Below, one piece after another: positions 8,363 to 17,687 of a DNA stretch of 64,000 nucleotides. Numbering within the stretch: the stretch's first letter is position 1; each line of letters begins with the position of its first letter. The position numbers and the translations under genes are program-made. Source of the DNA: Colwellia sp. Arc7-635 (GTDB lineage Bacteria > Pseudomonadota > Gammaproteobacteria > Enterobacterales > Alteromonadaceae); NCBI RefSeq assembly GCF_003971255.1, contig NZ_CP034660.1, positions 4,677,351 through 4,741,350 on the forward strand, given 5' to 3'. Below the pieces are notes generated by a model. The model did no database searches. It was not told the origin of the DNA and was given only the letters and a program-made list of their open reading frames with translations.

Positions 8363-10351
8363 ATGGTGCCTATGGCTGATAAAATTGCTCGCGTATTACT
8401 TGTTGAAGATGACGAGGATGACTACATCCTGACCTGTGATTATCTTAACCAATTAGACTCGCACACATTCGAAATTGATTGGGTAACAAACCCAACAACC
8501 GCGCTTGAGCAACTCAACTTAGGTAAGCATGATATCTGCCTGCTCGATTATCAACTGGGCGCTTATAATGGCTTAACGGTACTAGAGAAAGCAGCAAAAA
8601 ACGGCTGTACTGTTCCTATTATCATGCTGACGGGGCAATCGGACGACACCCTTGATCAATTGGCACTTGCTGCGGGTGCTGTTGACTATTTAGCTAAAGG
8701 TGAAATAACCACTTCTCGATTCGCTCGCGCGATCAGGTATGCCTTAGCGCGACAAGAAATTGAAAAAGAGCGCATCGAACGTATTAACGCCGAAACCCAA
8801 AACCAGTCAAAAGATCGATTTTTAGCACATTTAAGCCACGAACTACGAACACCATTAACGTCGATTCTTGGTTATACCGAAATATTACTCAACAGTAATA
8901 AAGCGCCTAATGCCACATCTGAACTCAATATCATTTTAAATAACGGTCAACATTTATTAGGCTTATTGAACAATGTGCTCGATCTATCAAAAATTGCGGT
9001 TGGTAAACTAGAATACAATTTTTCAACCATAAAATTAGACAGCTTCATTGCGGATATTTTCAGTTTAATGAAAGTACACGCGGCAGAAAAAGCACTTGAG
9101 TTAGTAATAAGTGCACCAGAGCCGCTGCCAAAAACCATTACCTCAGATCCGGTACGACTGCGGCAAGTGCTGATTAATTTAATCCATAACGGCATTAAAT
9201 TTACCAAGCAAGGTCAGGTCGAATTAAGGTTGACGACAGATATGCTTGAGGGCCAAGAACAACTCCGCTTTACCATATCAGATACCGGCCAAGGTATTCC
9301 CGATAACATGCTAGCGACTATATTTAAGCCTTTTGAGCAGGTTGAGGATGCGGTATCAAGAAAAGAGCAAGGGGCGGGTTTAGGGCTGTCAATTTGCGCT
9401 GAATTAATTAAGCAAATGGGCGGTACCATCAACGTCAAGTCAGTATTAAATCAAGGTAGCGACTTTATTTTTAGCATTGATCCTGGCGATATTACAACGC
9501 AAGAGCGCGTCATGTTAGCCATTGAGCAAGAACAAAGTACAAATGAACCATTAGCATTACCGCCATTACAAGGCCACGTATTAGTCGTTGACGATATGGC
9601 TGATATTCGACAATTAATAGGCCAAATTTGCCAATCATTTGGCCTTACTATTAGCTATGCCGCTAATGGCTTGCAAGCACTTGAACAAGTTAAGCTTGCT
9701 AGTGTTCAAGGAACCTCTTTTGATCTAGTGCTGATGGATATTCATATGCCAGAACTCGATGGTAAACGAACAATTAAAGCCCTCAAAGCCTTGGCATTTA
9801 ACAAACCTATTATTGCCATTACTGCCGCAACAATGAAGGGTGTGAAGCAAGAGTTAATTACCCTTGGCTTTAATCACATCATTGCTAAACCCATTGATAA
9901 AACAAAATTATATTCTGCCTTGAATAACTACCTAGCTTTAAAAGAGCAGCACGCCAACAATGAGAGTACAAACTCAATGCCCAGCGCTGGACAAAGTCTG
10001 AGCAAAGAAACAAAGCCATGCGTCCTTGTAGTTGAAGATGACGAAGATGCTGCTGATATTACGGTATTACTGCTCGAATCACTGGGTGTTACCGCCGTAA
10101 AAGCTACCACAGCAAAAAAATGCCAAGACTTACTCAACAGTGAACACCACTGGACCATGATATTATTGGACCTACACCTACCCGATGCTAATGGCTTAGA
10201 TTTAGCACGTACCATTAAACAATCTCATCCTGAAATAGCCTTAGTATTGGTTAGTGGCGCAACGGTCTCAGAGCAAGATTTAAAGCAGGCTGGCATTGAT
10301 AAAGCGATATTAAAACCGGTCAATTTGGCCATTCTTAAAAACTTACTCTAA
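8363..10351 (+). CDS. Hybrid histidine kinase, REC-HisKA-HATPase-REC-REC
   Basis: A soluble 662-residue protein with no membrane segment. Order: receiver 1 (about 8-125, Asp62 in LLDYQLGAYNG), DHp with HLSHELRTPLTS (His159), ATPase domain (about 255-370, with LINLIHNGIKF, DTGQGIP and GAGLGLSICAEL), receiver 2 (about 405-525, Asp459 in LMDIHMPELDG), and receiver 3 (about 550-660, Asp603 in LLDLHLPDANG). An N-terminal receiver suggests the kinase is itself controlled by phosphorylation, perhaps from the neighbouring CHASE3 kinase. An alternative start is ATG 8372; neither has a good Shine-Dalgarno. It closes the five-gene cluster. Confidence 0.92.
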   Translation: MVPMADKIARVLLVEDDEDDYILTCDYLNQLDSHTFEIDWVTNPTTALEQLNLGKHDICLLDYQLGAYNGLTVLEKAAKNGCTVPIIMLTGQSDDTLDQLALAAGAVDYLAKGEITTSRFARAIRYALARQEIEKERIERINAETQNQSKDRFLAHLSHELRTPLTSILGYTEILLNSNKAPNATSELNIILNNGQHLLGLLNNVLDLSKIAVGKLEYNFSTIKLDSFIADIFSLMKVHAAEKALELVISAPEPLPKTITSDPVRLRQVLINLIHNGIKFTKQGQVELRLTTDMLEGQEQLRFTISDTGQGIPDNMLATIFKPFEQVEDAVSRKEQGAGLGLSICAELIKQMGGTINVKSVLNQGSDFIFSIDPGDITTQERVMLAIEQEQSTNEPLALPPLQGHVLVVDDMADIRQLIGQICQSFGLTISYAANGLQALEQVKLASVQGTSFDLVLMDIHMPELDGKRTIKALKALAFNKPIIAITAATMKGVKQELITLGFNHIIAKPIDKTKLYSALNNYLALKEQHANNESTNSMPSAGQSLSKETKPCVLVVEDDEDAADITVLLLESLGVTAVKATTAKKCQDLLNSEHHWTMILLDLHLPDANGLDLARTIKQSHPEIALVLVSGATVSEQDLKQAGIDKAILKPVNLAILKNLL

Positions 10352-10391
10352 CTAAAAGTTTTCGAGCTTAACGAATAACACTGCACCATAG

Positions 10392-10419
10392 AAGAATTAC
10401 CCAACACTGTGTAATTCTT
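10392..10419 (+). terminator. Probable terminator of the phosphorelay cluster
   Basis: Perfect 9-base arms AAGAATTAC / GTAATTCTT around a ten-base loop, ending in TTT. It lies 40 bases after the hybrid kinase stop. Confidence 0.6.
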
Positions 10420-10564
10420 TCCATAAGCAAAGGTTTCCCACGTATCGCCTCTCTTTCAATAAAAACAAAACCCCTTATTAAACAATATATTAAACCTTAA
10501 TTTATTGTTGGTACGTATCTCGCTTTAACGTTACTAGTTAATTGATAAACGAGGAACCACTATC

Positions 10565-10993
10565 ATGGATATTTTTTCCGCTTTACGCAGTGATCACGAA
10601 AAACAACGATTATTAATGAAAGTATTAGTTGAAACGACTGGAGACTCTGCCAGCCGCCGTGACTTTTTCCAAGATTTAAAACACCAACTCAATCAGCATG
10701 CGATTGCAGAAGAACGTCACTTTTATGCGCCGCTGATTAAACTTGATAATACGATTGAACTGGCCAGACATGCGATTGCAGAACATCACGAAATCGACGA
10801 ATTTATTGCCCAATTAGAGCAAACCGAATTTAGCTCTCCTGTGTGGCTAAAAACCATGAAAGCTTTACAAGATAAAGTGCTACATCACTTAGCTGAAGAA
10901 GAAAAAGAATTTTTTCAGCAAGCGGGTAAAAACTTAAATGCCACACAAAAAGAGCAACTCGCTACTCAGTACAATGCTGAAATGGCTAATTAA
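10565..10993 (+). CDS. Hemerythrin HHE-domain protein
   Basis: A 142-residue all-helical protein with the HHE cation-binding pattern: RSDHEKQR near residue 10, HQLNQHAIAEERHFY (about 39-53), ARHAIAEHHEIDEF, and HHLAEEEKEFF near residue 112. These His and Glu/Asp residues can hold a di-iron centre. The family is linked to oxygen or nitric-oxide sensing and iron handling; the exact role here is not known. The gene stands alone, with GAGG before the start and its own upstream region. Confidence 0.88.
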   Translation: MDIFSALRSDHEKQRLLMKVLVETTGDSASRRDFFQDLKHQLNQHAIAEERHFYAPLIKLDNTIELARHAIAEHHEIDEFIAQLEQTEFSSPVWLKTMKALQDKVLHHLAEEEKEFFQQAGKNLNATQKEQLATQYNAEMAN

Positions 10994-11073
10994 TTTACAT
11001 ATTTCCTGTGTCTTTACCAACAGTTTTAAACCACCACTTTTAATGTATTAGTAGCCAACAAAACGAGATAACC

Positions 11074-12021
11074 ATGACAAATATAGTGCAATTATTGCCC
11101 AAGAAGCTGAATAGAAACATTTTTGCCAATTATCGAAAAAAGCTACTTATCGCTGCCAGTGCTTTTTTCGTTAGTTACAGCATTAACGCACAGCAAAGTA
11201 ATGAGCCGGCGCCAGAGTCAATACTAGATGAACGTTCAGAATCTGTAGACCAAGCCGTTTCTAACCCATTTGCTTTATCGCAGCATAGATTAAATTACAT
11301 ATTGCCTTTCACTTATGTCAGTAATCCAAATACGCTAAGTGCCAGTGGCTTAAATACTGAAAACGTTGACCACCTTGAAGCTAAATATCAAATTAGCGTT
11401 AAGTTACCGATATACCAAGAAGCCCAAAGCACTTCAGGCTTGTACTTAGGCTTTACCGCGGTTTCTTATTGGCAGGTTTATAACAGTGAAGCTTCAAAAC
11501 CGTTCAGAGAAACTAATTATGAGCCGGAGCTATTTTACGCTTGGAGAAATGAACTTTCATTTGCTGGCTTCAAGTTTAACCAAATTCGCCTAGGATTCAG
11601 CCATCAGTCAAATGGCCAAAGTGGCTTACGTTCTCGTAGTTGGAATCGACTATTTGCTTCCGCAATGTTTAGTGATGATGAATCGTTTTACCATATCAAA
11701 GCATGGTACCGCATTAAAGAAGACGAAAAAGAAAACCCTTTTGATGCTGCTGGCGACGACAACCCCGATATCACCACCTTTATGGGCCATACCGAGTTTG
11801 GTTACGGTACTAAGTTAGGCGAGTTCAATATCATGGCATTGGTTAGAAACAACCTTAAAACTAGCGAAAACAAAGGTAGTGTAGAACTGAACTTGTCTTA
11901 CCCGATCAGTGAAAGATACGACTTTTTGATGCAATATTTTAATGGTTACGGCGACTCACTAGTGGATTATAACCGTCACCAACAGCGTATCGGCTTCGGT
12001 ATTCAACTAAAGTTTATTTAA
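11074..12021 (+). CDS. pldA: Outer membrane phospholipase A1 (OMPLA)
   Basis: A 315-residue outer-membrane lipase. The N-terminus has a basic stretch then a hydrophobic signal ending at NAQ (about residue 40). The active site is clear: GFSHQSNGQSG holds His177 and Ser179, and SRSWNRLF holds Asn191. The His-Ser-Asn spacing (2 and 12) is identical to E. coli OMPLA His142, Ser144, Asn156. The rest is a 12-strand barrel. It hydrolyses phospholipids that reach the outer leaflet of the outer membrane. It precedes the phosphatase/lipid-kinase fusion gene, which suggests a local theme of membrane-lipid maintenance. Confidence 0.93.
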   Translation: MTNIVQLLPKKLNRNIFANYRKKLLIAASAFFVSYSINAQQSNEPAPESILDERSESVDQAVSNPFALSQHRLNYILPFTYVSNPNTLSASGLNTENVDHLEAKYQISVKLPIYQEAQSTSGLYLGFTAVSYWQVYNSEASKPFRETNYEPELFYAWRNELSFAGFKFNQIRLGFSHQSNGQSGLRSRSWNRLFASAMFSDDESFYHIKAWYRIKEDEKENPFDAAGDDNPDITTFMGHTEFGYGTKLGEFNIMALVRNNLKTSENKGSVELNLSYPISERYDFLMQYFNGYGDSLVDYNRHQQRIGFGIQLKFI

Positions 12022-12046
12022 AGGCTGAGGAGCGACTAAGCATTCG

Positions 12047-12085
12047 TAACACTAATGGCAGTAATAAAAATGGCCATTGGTGTTA
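12047..12085 (+). terminator. Hairpin after pldA
   Basis: TAACAC-AATGGC pairs with GCCATT-GTGTTA, with one internal mismatch and further pairing outside. There is no long T-run, so termination efficiency is uncertain. Confidence 0.45.
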
Positions 12086-12161
12086 TGAATAACGAACAAG
12101 CAACTGACAAATAAAGACTTTTAGTTCAACGAATAAGAAGCAGATAAACTGGAGAATTTTA

Positions 12162-13775
12162 ATGTTCATTGTAAAATATTACCTTGCTGGGGCAGCCCTT
12201 TCATTCGCCTTACTGTTTTTCAGTACCGCATTATTGCTTAAGCTTATTTTTGCCTGGGTGGGTTTATCACTATCAATCGTTAGTTTAGCGTATATTTTTG
12301 ATATTCCGGCTATCTTCAGAAAGAAAACCAACGGTAGCATTCCTTTGTATATCCGCTGGGTTTTCATCCCGTTCTTACTCGGTTCACGGTCATATAATTT
12401 TTGGGCTAGAAAAAACGATAAGGTACCCGCTATTCAAAAAATTGATGAGCAATTGTTTTTAGCTTGTCGACTTTTCCCTTCTGATATCGAGTCGTTAAAA
12501 GCCAAGGGCGTTACGGCGATATTAGACGTAACAGCTGAATTTGATGGCCTAGATTGGACCTTAGAAAATGAGGTTTTAGATTACTTTAACTTACCCGTGT
12601 TAGATCACAAAAGTCCAAAACCTAAAGAGCTGCTTAAAGCCATTCATTGGTTAGAAAATCATATTTCAAAATCGAATGCGGTGGTTATTCATTGCGCTTT
12701 AGGCCGTGGCAGATCGGTACTGGTTATGGCGGCTTACTTATTAAGTAAAAATCAATCATGGTCAGTAGAGCAAGCGTTAGCGAAAATTCAAGGTATACGG
12801 GCCACAGCAAACTTAAACAAAGTGCAATTAAAAGCCTTAAAACGTTTCCATCAAGAAGGGCTGTTTAAACAGCAAACACCATTATGGATAATTGCTAACC
12901 CAGTGTCTGGTGGCGGTAAATGGCCAGCAAATAAAGCGGAAGTTATTGAGCGTTTATCGCCTTATTTTTTGCTGCATATTCTAGAAACTACTGAACAGAA
13001 TTCAGCAGCCACATTAACACAACAAGCCATTAGCGACGGTGCAAAAACCATTATCGCCTGTGGTGGTGACGGCACGTTAACCGAAGTCGCTGGTGAGTTA
13101 GTTAACACTAATATCTCTATGGGAATATTGCCGATGGGTACAGCCAATGCGCTTGCTCATGTATTGTTAGGGTTTAGCACAAAGTTAATCCCCGTGAGTG
13201 TCGCGTGTGATGTCATTATTGGCGGACAAGTGAAAAAAATTGATAGCGCAAAATGTAACGAAACACTGATGTTGTTATTAGTCGGTTTGGGGTTTGAACA
13301 TAAGATGATCGCCAGCGCGAATCGCGAAGAAAAAGATGTCGGCGGCCAATTTGCCTACCTGCAAGCCTTATGGCAAGCCGTTAGCACCAATAAAGTATTA
13401 ACACTGCAAGTTCACATTGATGACTCGCCACCACAAACAATCGAAACAGCGAGTTTAGTTATTGCCAATGCTGCGCCATTTACCACCATATTGGCGCAAG
13501 GCGGCGGTGAACCCGATATTAATGACGGCTTACTCGACATCACCTGGATACCCCGTCAGCAAGACATGACAAATAACGTATTAAGCTTAGCAGAATTAGC
13601 GCTTTCGGGCTTATCTGAACAAGTTAATCCTTTGCAGAGTGAACATATAAGCGCAAAGAAAGTGGCGATAACGGCCGATCATGAAATTGAATATGTTATT
13701 GACGGAGAGGTATTTCATGCCGACGATTTACGCATTGAGGTTTTACCGAAGTCATTAAGCATTCTCGTCAACTAA
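12162..13775 (+). CDS. Dual-specificity phosphatase / diacylglycerol kinase fusion
   Basis: A 537-residue fusion. Residues about 5-50 and 62-75 are hydrophobic and should anchor it in the inner membrane. Residues about 90-235 are a dual-specificity/tyrosine phosphatase domain with the CX5R loop HCALGRGRS (Cys178, Arg184). Residues about 240-535 are a DAGK/LCB5 catalytic domain with IANPVSGGGKWP, CGGDGTLTEV (Gly301-Thr305) and MGTANALA. The DAGK family phosphorylates diacylglycerol or sphingoid bases; the phosphatase could act on proteins or on lipid phosphates. Substrates are not known. Start supported by GGAG eight bases before ATG. It lies between pldA and an MscS gene. Confidence 0.88.
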   Translation: MFIVKYYLAGAALSFALLFFSTALLLKLIFAWVGLSLSIVSLAYIFDIPAIFRKKTNGSIPLYIRWVFIPFLLGSRSYNFWARKNDKVPAIQKIDEQLFLACRLFPSDIESLKAKGVTAILDVTAEFDGLDWTLENEVLDYFNLPVLDHKSPKPKELLKAIHWLENHISKSNAVVIHCALGRGRSVLVMAAYLLSKNQSWSVEQALAKIQGIRATANLNKVQLKALKRFHQEGLFKQQTPLWIIANPVSGGGKWPANKAEVIERLSPYFLLHILETTEQNSAATLTQQAISDGAKTIIACGGDGTLTEVAGELVNTNISMGILPMGTANALAHVLLGFSTKLIPVSVACDVIIGGQVKKIDSAKCNETLMLLLVGLGFEHKMIASANREEKDVGGQFAYLQALWQAVSTNKVLTLQVHIDDSPPQTIETASLVIANAAPFTTILAQGGGEPDINDGLLDITWIPRQQDMTNNVLSLAELALSGLSEQVNPLQSEHISAKKVAITADHEIEYVIDGEVFHADDLRIEVLPKSLSILVN

Positions 13776-13797
13776 TCCTAGTATTTGGCAACTTAAA

Positions 13798-13838
13798 GTA
13801 TTGCTATCAATGGCTTGATAATCATTCGATGGCAATAC
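13798..13838 (+). terminator. Hairpin after the phosphatase/DAGK gene
   Basis: GTATTGCTATC and GATGGCAATAC pair in 10 of 11 positions across a loop of about 19 bases. No T-run follows, so this may be a weak terminator or an RNA processing stem. Confidence 0.35.
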
Positions 13839-13890
13839 CGAAGATCGCTTAATTCACTGAAAAGATAAATATCAGCACGTAAGGATAAAA

Positions 13891-14874
13891 ATGGAACTGA
13901 TCGAATTAGAAAAATTTTGGCAACTCATTAACGAAAAGCTGCAACTTTGGTTAGAAACAGGTGTTAAACATGTGCCTAACATTATAGTGGCTGTTTTGAT
14001 CGCGATTATATTCGCCATCATCGCTAGAATTGTTGGCAAGGTAACTCGAAATGTTTTACGAAAAGCCTTAGATTCTAGACAAATAGCCGATTTATTATCG
14101 TCAATAATCAAAGTATGCGTATTACTGACAGGTATGTTTGTCGCATTAGATTTTATTGGCTTAAAGGGCACGGTAACCTCACTACTGGCTGGTGCGGGTA
14201 TTATCGGCTTAGCCATTGGCTTTGCCTTTCAAGATATGACCGAAAACCTCATTGCTGGTATTGCCATGGGCATCAGAAAACCTTTTCAAATTGGTGACAT
14301 TATTGAAGCGGATAAAGTATTTGGTACGGTAAAAACGATTAATTTACGCAATACCCTAGTTGAAACTTTTTTTGGCCAACTGGAAATAATTCCCAATAAA
14401 ATTCTGTTTAGAAATATCCTGACAAACTACACAAAGAGTGGTACTAGGCGCATCGAAATACCGGTCGGCATTTCTTATGCAGATGATCCAGAAGTGGCAG
14501 CCGACGTTATTGTTGAAGCATTAAGTGACTGTGACTTTATTATCAAAAAAGAAGAAACCGCCGTCTATGCCGAAAGTTTTGGTGACAGTAGCGTTAACTT
14601 ATTGGTTTGGTTCTGGATAGACTACCCCGGCGAAACCGGATTTATGCAAGCGAGACATACCGCGCTAGCAACAATAAAAACCGCCTTAGCACATGCTGAT
14701 ATATTAATACCGTTCCCAATAAGAACACTCGATTTTGGCGCCAAAGGTGGTGAGAAGCTCAATACCATGTGGCAGAAAAAAGCTAATATCGCAGGAGAAA
14801 AGGAGGGGGAAAGTGAAAATGAAGTAAGTCCTGACTCAGATACTGCTAGTGATGAAGGCAGTATAGAAAAATAA
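13891..14874 (+). CDS. Small-conductance mechanosensitive channel, MscS family
   Basis: A 327-residue protein with three membrane helices (about residues 26-46, 68-88 and 92-118). The third is the Gly/Ala-rich pore helix SLLAGAGIIGLAIGFAFQD, followed by NLIAGIAMGIRKPFQIGD, typical of MscS. The beta domain (EIIPNKILFRNILTNYT) and a mixed C-terminal cytosolic domain follow, then an acidic tail. It releases solutes under membrane tension. Start supported by AAGGA before ATG. It is about 40 residues longer than E. coli MscS, mainly in the acidic tail. Confidence 0.92.
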   Translation: MELIELEKFWQLINEKLQLWLETGVKHVPNIIVAVLIAIIFAIIARIVGKVTRNVLRKALDSRQIADLLSSIIKVCVLLTGMFVALDFIGLKGTVTSLLAGAGIIGLAIGFAFQDMTENLIAGIAMGIRKPFQIGDIIEADKVFGTVKTINLRNTLVETFFGQLEIIPNKILFRNILTNYTKSGTRRIEIPVGISYADDPEVAADVIVEALSDCDFIIKKEETAVYAESFGDSSVNLLVWFWIDYPGETGFMQARHTALATIKTALAHADILIPFPIRTLDFGAKGGEKLNTMWQKKANIAGEKEGESENEVSPDSDTASDEGSIEK

Positions 14875-14990
14875 GGTATTAAATCTCGCAAATAATAATC
14901 ACAGTTTATAGCCGACATTACAGCTTTTATCGGTAATTGAATGAAATAAGATGAGTTAATTATTATTTGGTGGATTGTGTCGGTTTAGGC

Positions 14991-15025
14991 ATTGTAGTCT
15001 CCTCAATGTATGAGGAGACTACAAT
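14991..15025. repeat. Perfect 15-base inverted repeat
   Basis: ATTGTAGTCTCCTCA and its exact reverse complement flank the five-base loop ATGTA. The stem is GC-balanced, lies 117 bases after mscS, and has no T-run on either side, so it is not a standard terminator. Confidence 0.8.
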
Positions 15026-15081
15026 TAAAACGGCGGAGGAATACTTTCCAATTCATTACTTATTATATCTGGCACTTAAAA

Positions 15082-15294
15082 TTACGAATAAAACCGACCA
15101 AAAGTCTTTAAAAAAGTGTAATGACAAGCAGTAATTATTGCAATTTTCCCCATGAGAGCAACAGAATATTCAAGAGTAAAATCAGGAGAAATTTCTACAC
15201 CAAAATACCAATAAATGCTTTGAGCAAGACTTAACGCAACAAGCAAAGACAGCGAATGAACTAACCAATGTATCTTATTTTCTGAATTTTCCAT
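15082..15294 (-). CDS. Small two-helix membrane protein, unknown
   Basis: A 70-residue frame with two hydrophobic segments (about residues 9-30 and 42-62) and a basic C-terminus (KTFGRFYS). I do not recognise a family. The polarity pattern suits a small inner-membrane protein and the composition matches its neighbours. A moderate Shine-Dalgarno-like GGAATGGAA precedes ATG. It could still be a chance frame, since it stands alone on the minus strand between mscS and a lipoprotein gene. Confidence 0.45.
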   Translation of the reverse strand: MENSENKIHWLVHSLSLLVALSLAQSIYWYFGVEISPDFTLEYSVALMGKIAIITACHYTFLKTFGRFYS

Positions 15295-15541
15295 TTATGA
15301 TTCCATTCCAAAATACTTAACGCTTCGCCATGCTAAAAATAATAATTTCAATAATGATTTGGAACTGTCTTCTATTACTTTCTATTAATTATAAAACTAG
15401 AAGTTGAGATACATGCATTGATAAACCTGTTTAAAGTCTAACTCCTCGTCATGAGGAAAAAAATTGTTTACTAAAATGTACGAAGAACGAGTGCTAATCA
15501 ACTATCCTTCGTCCGTTTTAGTTGCTTATTTTGTGTTTTTT

Positions 15542-16210
15542 CTAGTTAAAGTGCTGCAAGACCTTGTACTCAATTCTTCGATTTGTTGCCGATATAACTT
15601 CAATTGTTGCACCTTTATATGAGATTAAATTACTTTCACTTAAATCATATTCAACATCAATATTAAATGATTGGCGTGCCATACCATTTTGAAATTCACG
15701 ATAAGTAAAGCGAATTTTATCGGCTACTTTACCCGTATAAATAAGCTCTTGCATAAAACTGTCAGCCGTATATAGATTAAACTTGACAACATTTGGTTTT
15801 ACTTCATCTGAGCAAAATCGAGTACCAAAACCACCAAGGAAGCATAACGCTCCATTATTAGCATCAATGTAAGGTTTTGCCGGGCTTGGCAAGCCAGCAA
15901 GAGCCCCAACTATTCCTGTACCATAACCATGCTTAGGAGCAAATACTTTATGGTTTTCCTTGAGCCCTATTTGATGATATTCACCTGCTTTAACTACACC
16001 ATCAAAAATGGAGACATCATTAGATAAGACAAAACCGTCAATCGTTGAAATCTTACCTGACTCAAGCATTCTATCGCCCAAACTTGACGTTGTGACAACA
16101 TTTACATCAGGTGATTTAACATTTTTAGTATTGGGTAGTATGACTTGGTGCGATGCAACACAACCACTTAGGAGTATTGTAACTAAAGTTATAAAAAAAA
16201 CCTTTTTCAT
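15542..16210 (-). CDS. Lipoprotein of unknown function
   Basis: A 222-residue protein with a clear lipoprotein signal peptide: MKKVFFITLVTILLSGC, with Cys17 as the lipidation site. The mature part contains two further cysteines in ALCFLGGFGTRFC, which could form a disulfide, and a C-terminal half of beta-strand character. I recognise no known domain. The position after Cys17 is Val, not Asp, which favours outer-membrane sorting under the E. coli rule. No obvious operon partner. Confidence 0.75.
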   Translation of the reverse strand: MKKVFFITLVTILLSGCVASHQVILPNTKNVKSPDVNVVTTSSLGDRMLESGKISTIDGFVLSNDVSIFDGVVKAGEYHQIGLKENHKVFAPKHGYGTGIVGALAGLPSPAKPYIDANNGALCFLGGFGTRFCSDEVKPNVVKFNLYTADSFMQELIYTGKVADKIRFTYREFQNGMARQSFNIDVEYDLSESNLISYKGATIEVISATNRRIEYKVLQHFN

Positions 16211-16563
16211 TTTAAACCTTATATTTCATAAATCATGTAAGAGCAAAGTCATTAGCACATAACAAAGTATTAATGAGCATTCCGAATTAAGTCATCAATA
16301 ATAGTTATTAATTAGACCATAAAAAAAACTTTTTTATAATATTTTTAATAACTTACTGCTAAGCTCGGTTGCATTCAACTGCATCGATGAGTTTACATAA
16401 TGAGACATTCGACCAAGACATAGCACGTTATGTACACATTCTAAGATAAATAATAGCTAGTTCCAGACGGAATAAATGAACCTAAAGCTTTGATTAGCTA
16501 GCGAATAAAAATCATTAATTAATTGACCTAAGTTAATGAGTAACTTAGGTCAAAGCTAAGCCA
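16211..16563. other. Intergenic region without a gene
   Basis: 353 bases, strongly AT-rich around 16318-16360 with an A-run followed by a T-run. It should hold the promoter of the lipoprotein gene (minus strand). The hairpin at 16523-16553 ends the efflux operon. I see no frame worth calling. Confidence 0.6.
16523..16553 (-). terminator. Terminator of the efflux operon
   Basis: Perfect 13-base arms TTGACCTAAGTTA / TAACTTAGGTCAA around a five-base loop, just after the yhhJ-like stop. On the minus strand it is followed by an AT-rich tract rather than a pure T-run. Confidence 0.65.
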
Positions 16564-17685
16564 CTAATTTGAGGCCACCGATTTACGAAAACGCGACAAA
16601 GCAAAGAGGAAAAACACTGTACCTATGGCTAATAAAGCCAAGAAATACGGCCAGACAACATCCCAGCCGGCGCCACGATAAAGAATAGCTTGAGCAAATT
16701 TTACAAAGTGGGTTGTTGGGGCGAATAGCATAATGTTTTGCACAATGTCGGGCATACTTTCGCGAGGGGTAACACCACCAGAAAGCATTTGTAAGGGCAG
16801 CAATATTAAAATCATTAATAAGCCTAGTTGCGGCATAGTACGTGCCTGGGTACCCAATAAAATACCCAAAGACGTGGTGGCAAATAAGTGTATCGCTGCG
16901 CCTAATAAAAACAGCGCAGCTGAGCCATGAATAGGTACTTGCAAGAAGCCTTCAATCACCACAAATAATGAAAAAGCGGCCAGCAGTAATATTACTAAAC
17001 CATTAGCCCAGATTTTGGCGATAACGATTTCAAACGGTGTTAATGGCATCACCAGTAAGTGCTCTAATGTGCCATGTTCACGTTCACGGATAACCGCAGC
17101 TCCGGTCAGAATAATTGAGATCATGGTGATCACATTCATCAGCTCCATCACACTACCAAACCAAACGCTGGTCATGTTCGGATTAAACATAATGTGTGAC
17201 GTTTGCTGAATAGGCAACGTGTAGGTAGATCGATAGCCCTGCACAAATTCGTTAATTTCTGCGCTGATAATCGCCTGAATATAGTTGTCACCAATAAACG
17301 CTTGTGACATGCGTGTCGCGTCAATATTCACTTGTAGGGTCGGTTGATTACCTGCCACAACGTCACGTTCGAAGTTGGGCGGAATGTTTAACACAAAGGT
17401 ATAACGGCCACTATCTAGTGCTGGGTCAACTTCACTTAAGGCAATAATATCAGGGGTCTTAAAATACGGCGCAAAAAAGGCACTGATGATACGATTCGAC
17501 AAGTGTGACTGGTCTTCATCAACAACCGCGATAGGGGCGTTATTTAGCTCTATCGACGTTGCGGAAGACACCACATAAATTAAACCGGTAAAGGCAAAAA
17601 AAACGAACAGTAGCAGCACTTTATCGCGCCATAAACTGCGCAATTCTTTGAAACCTAAATGAAGAATATTTCCGCGACCTTGCAT
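16564..17685 (-). CDS. ABC-2 type permease, YhhJ-like
   Basis: A 373-residue permease with one N-terminal helix (about residues 22-41), a large periplasmic domain (about 45-175), and five C-terminal helices. The ABC2 signature is seen in TGAAVIREREHGTLEHLLVMPLTPFEIV. This is the layout of E. coli YhhJ/YbhR. It is the last gene of a yhiI-rbbA-yhhJ type operon, two bases after the RbbA-like frame. It probably pairs with the RbbA-like permease part to move a drug or envelope component across the inner membrane. Confidence 0.9.
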   Translation of the reverse strand: MQGRGNILHLGFKELRSLWRDKVLLLFVFFAFTGLIYVVSSATSIELNNAPIAVVDEDQSHLSNRIISAFFAPYFKTPDIIALSEVDPALDSGRYTFVLNIPPNFERDVVAGNQPTLQVNIDATRMSQAFIGDNYIQAIISAEINEFVQGYRSTYTLPIQQTSHIMFNPNMTSVWFGSVMELMNVITMISIILTGAAVIREREHGTLEHLLVMPLTPFEIVIAKIWANGLVILLLAAFSLFVVIEGFLQVPIHGSAALFLLGAAIHLFATTSLGILLGTQARTMPQLGLLMILILLPLQMLSGGVTPRESMPDIVQNIMLFAPTTHFVKFAQAILYRGAGWDVVWPYFLALLAIGTVFFLFALSRFRKSVASN

Positions 17686-17687
17686 GG

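Noticed and set aside
15006..15541. Possible tRNA-like or riboswitch structure in the region around the 15-base hairpin.
   Set aside because: No cloverleaf or GTTCRA-like T-loop was found; only the simple hairpin is supported.
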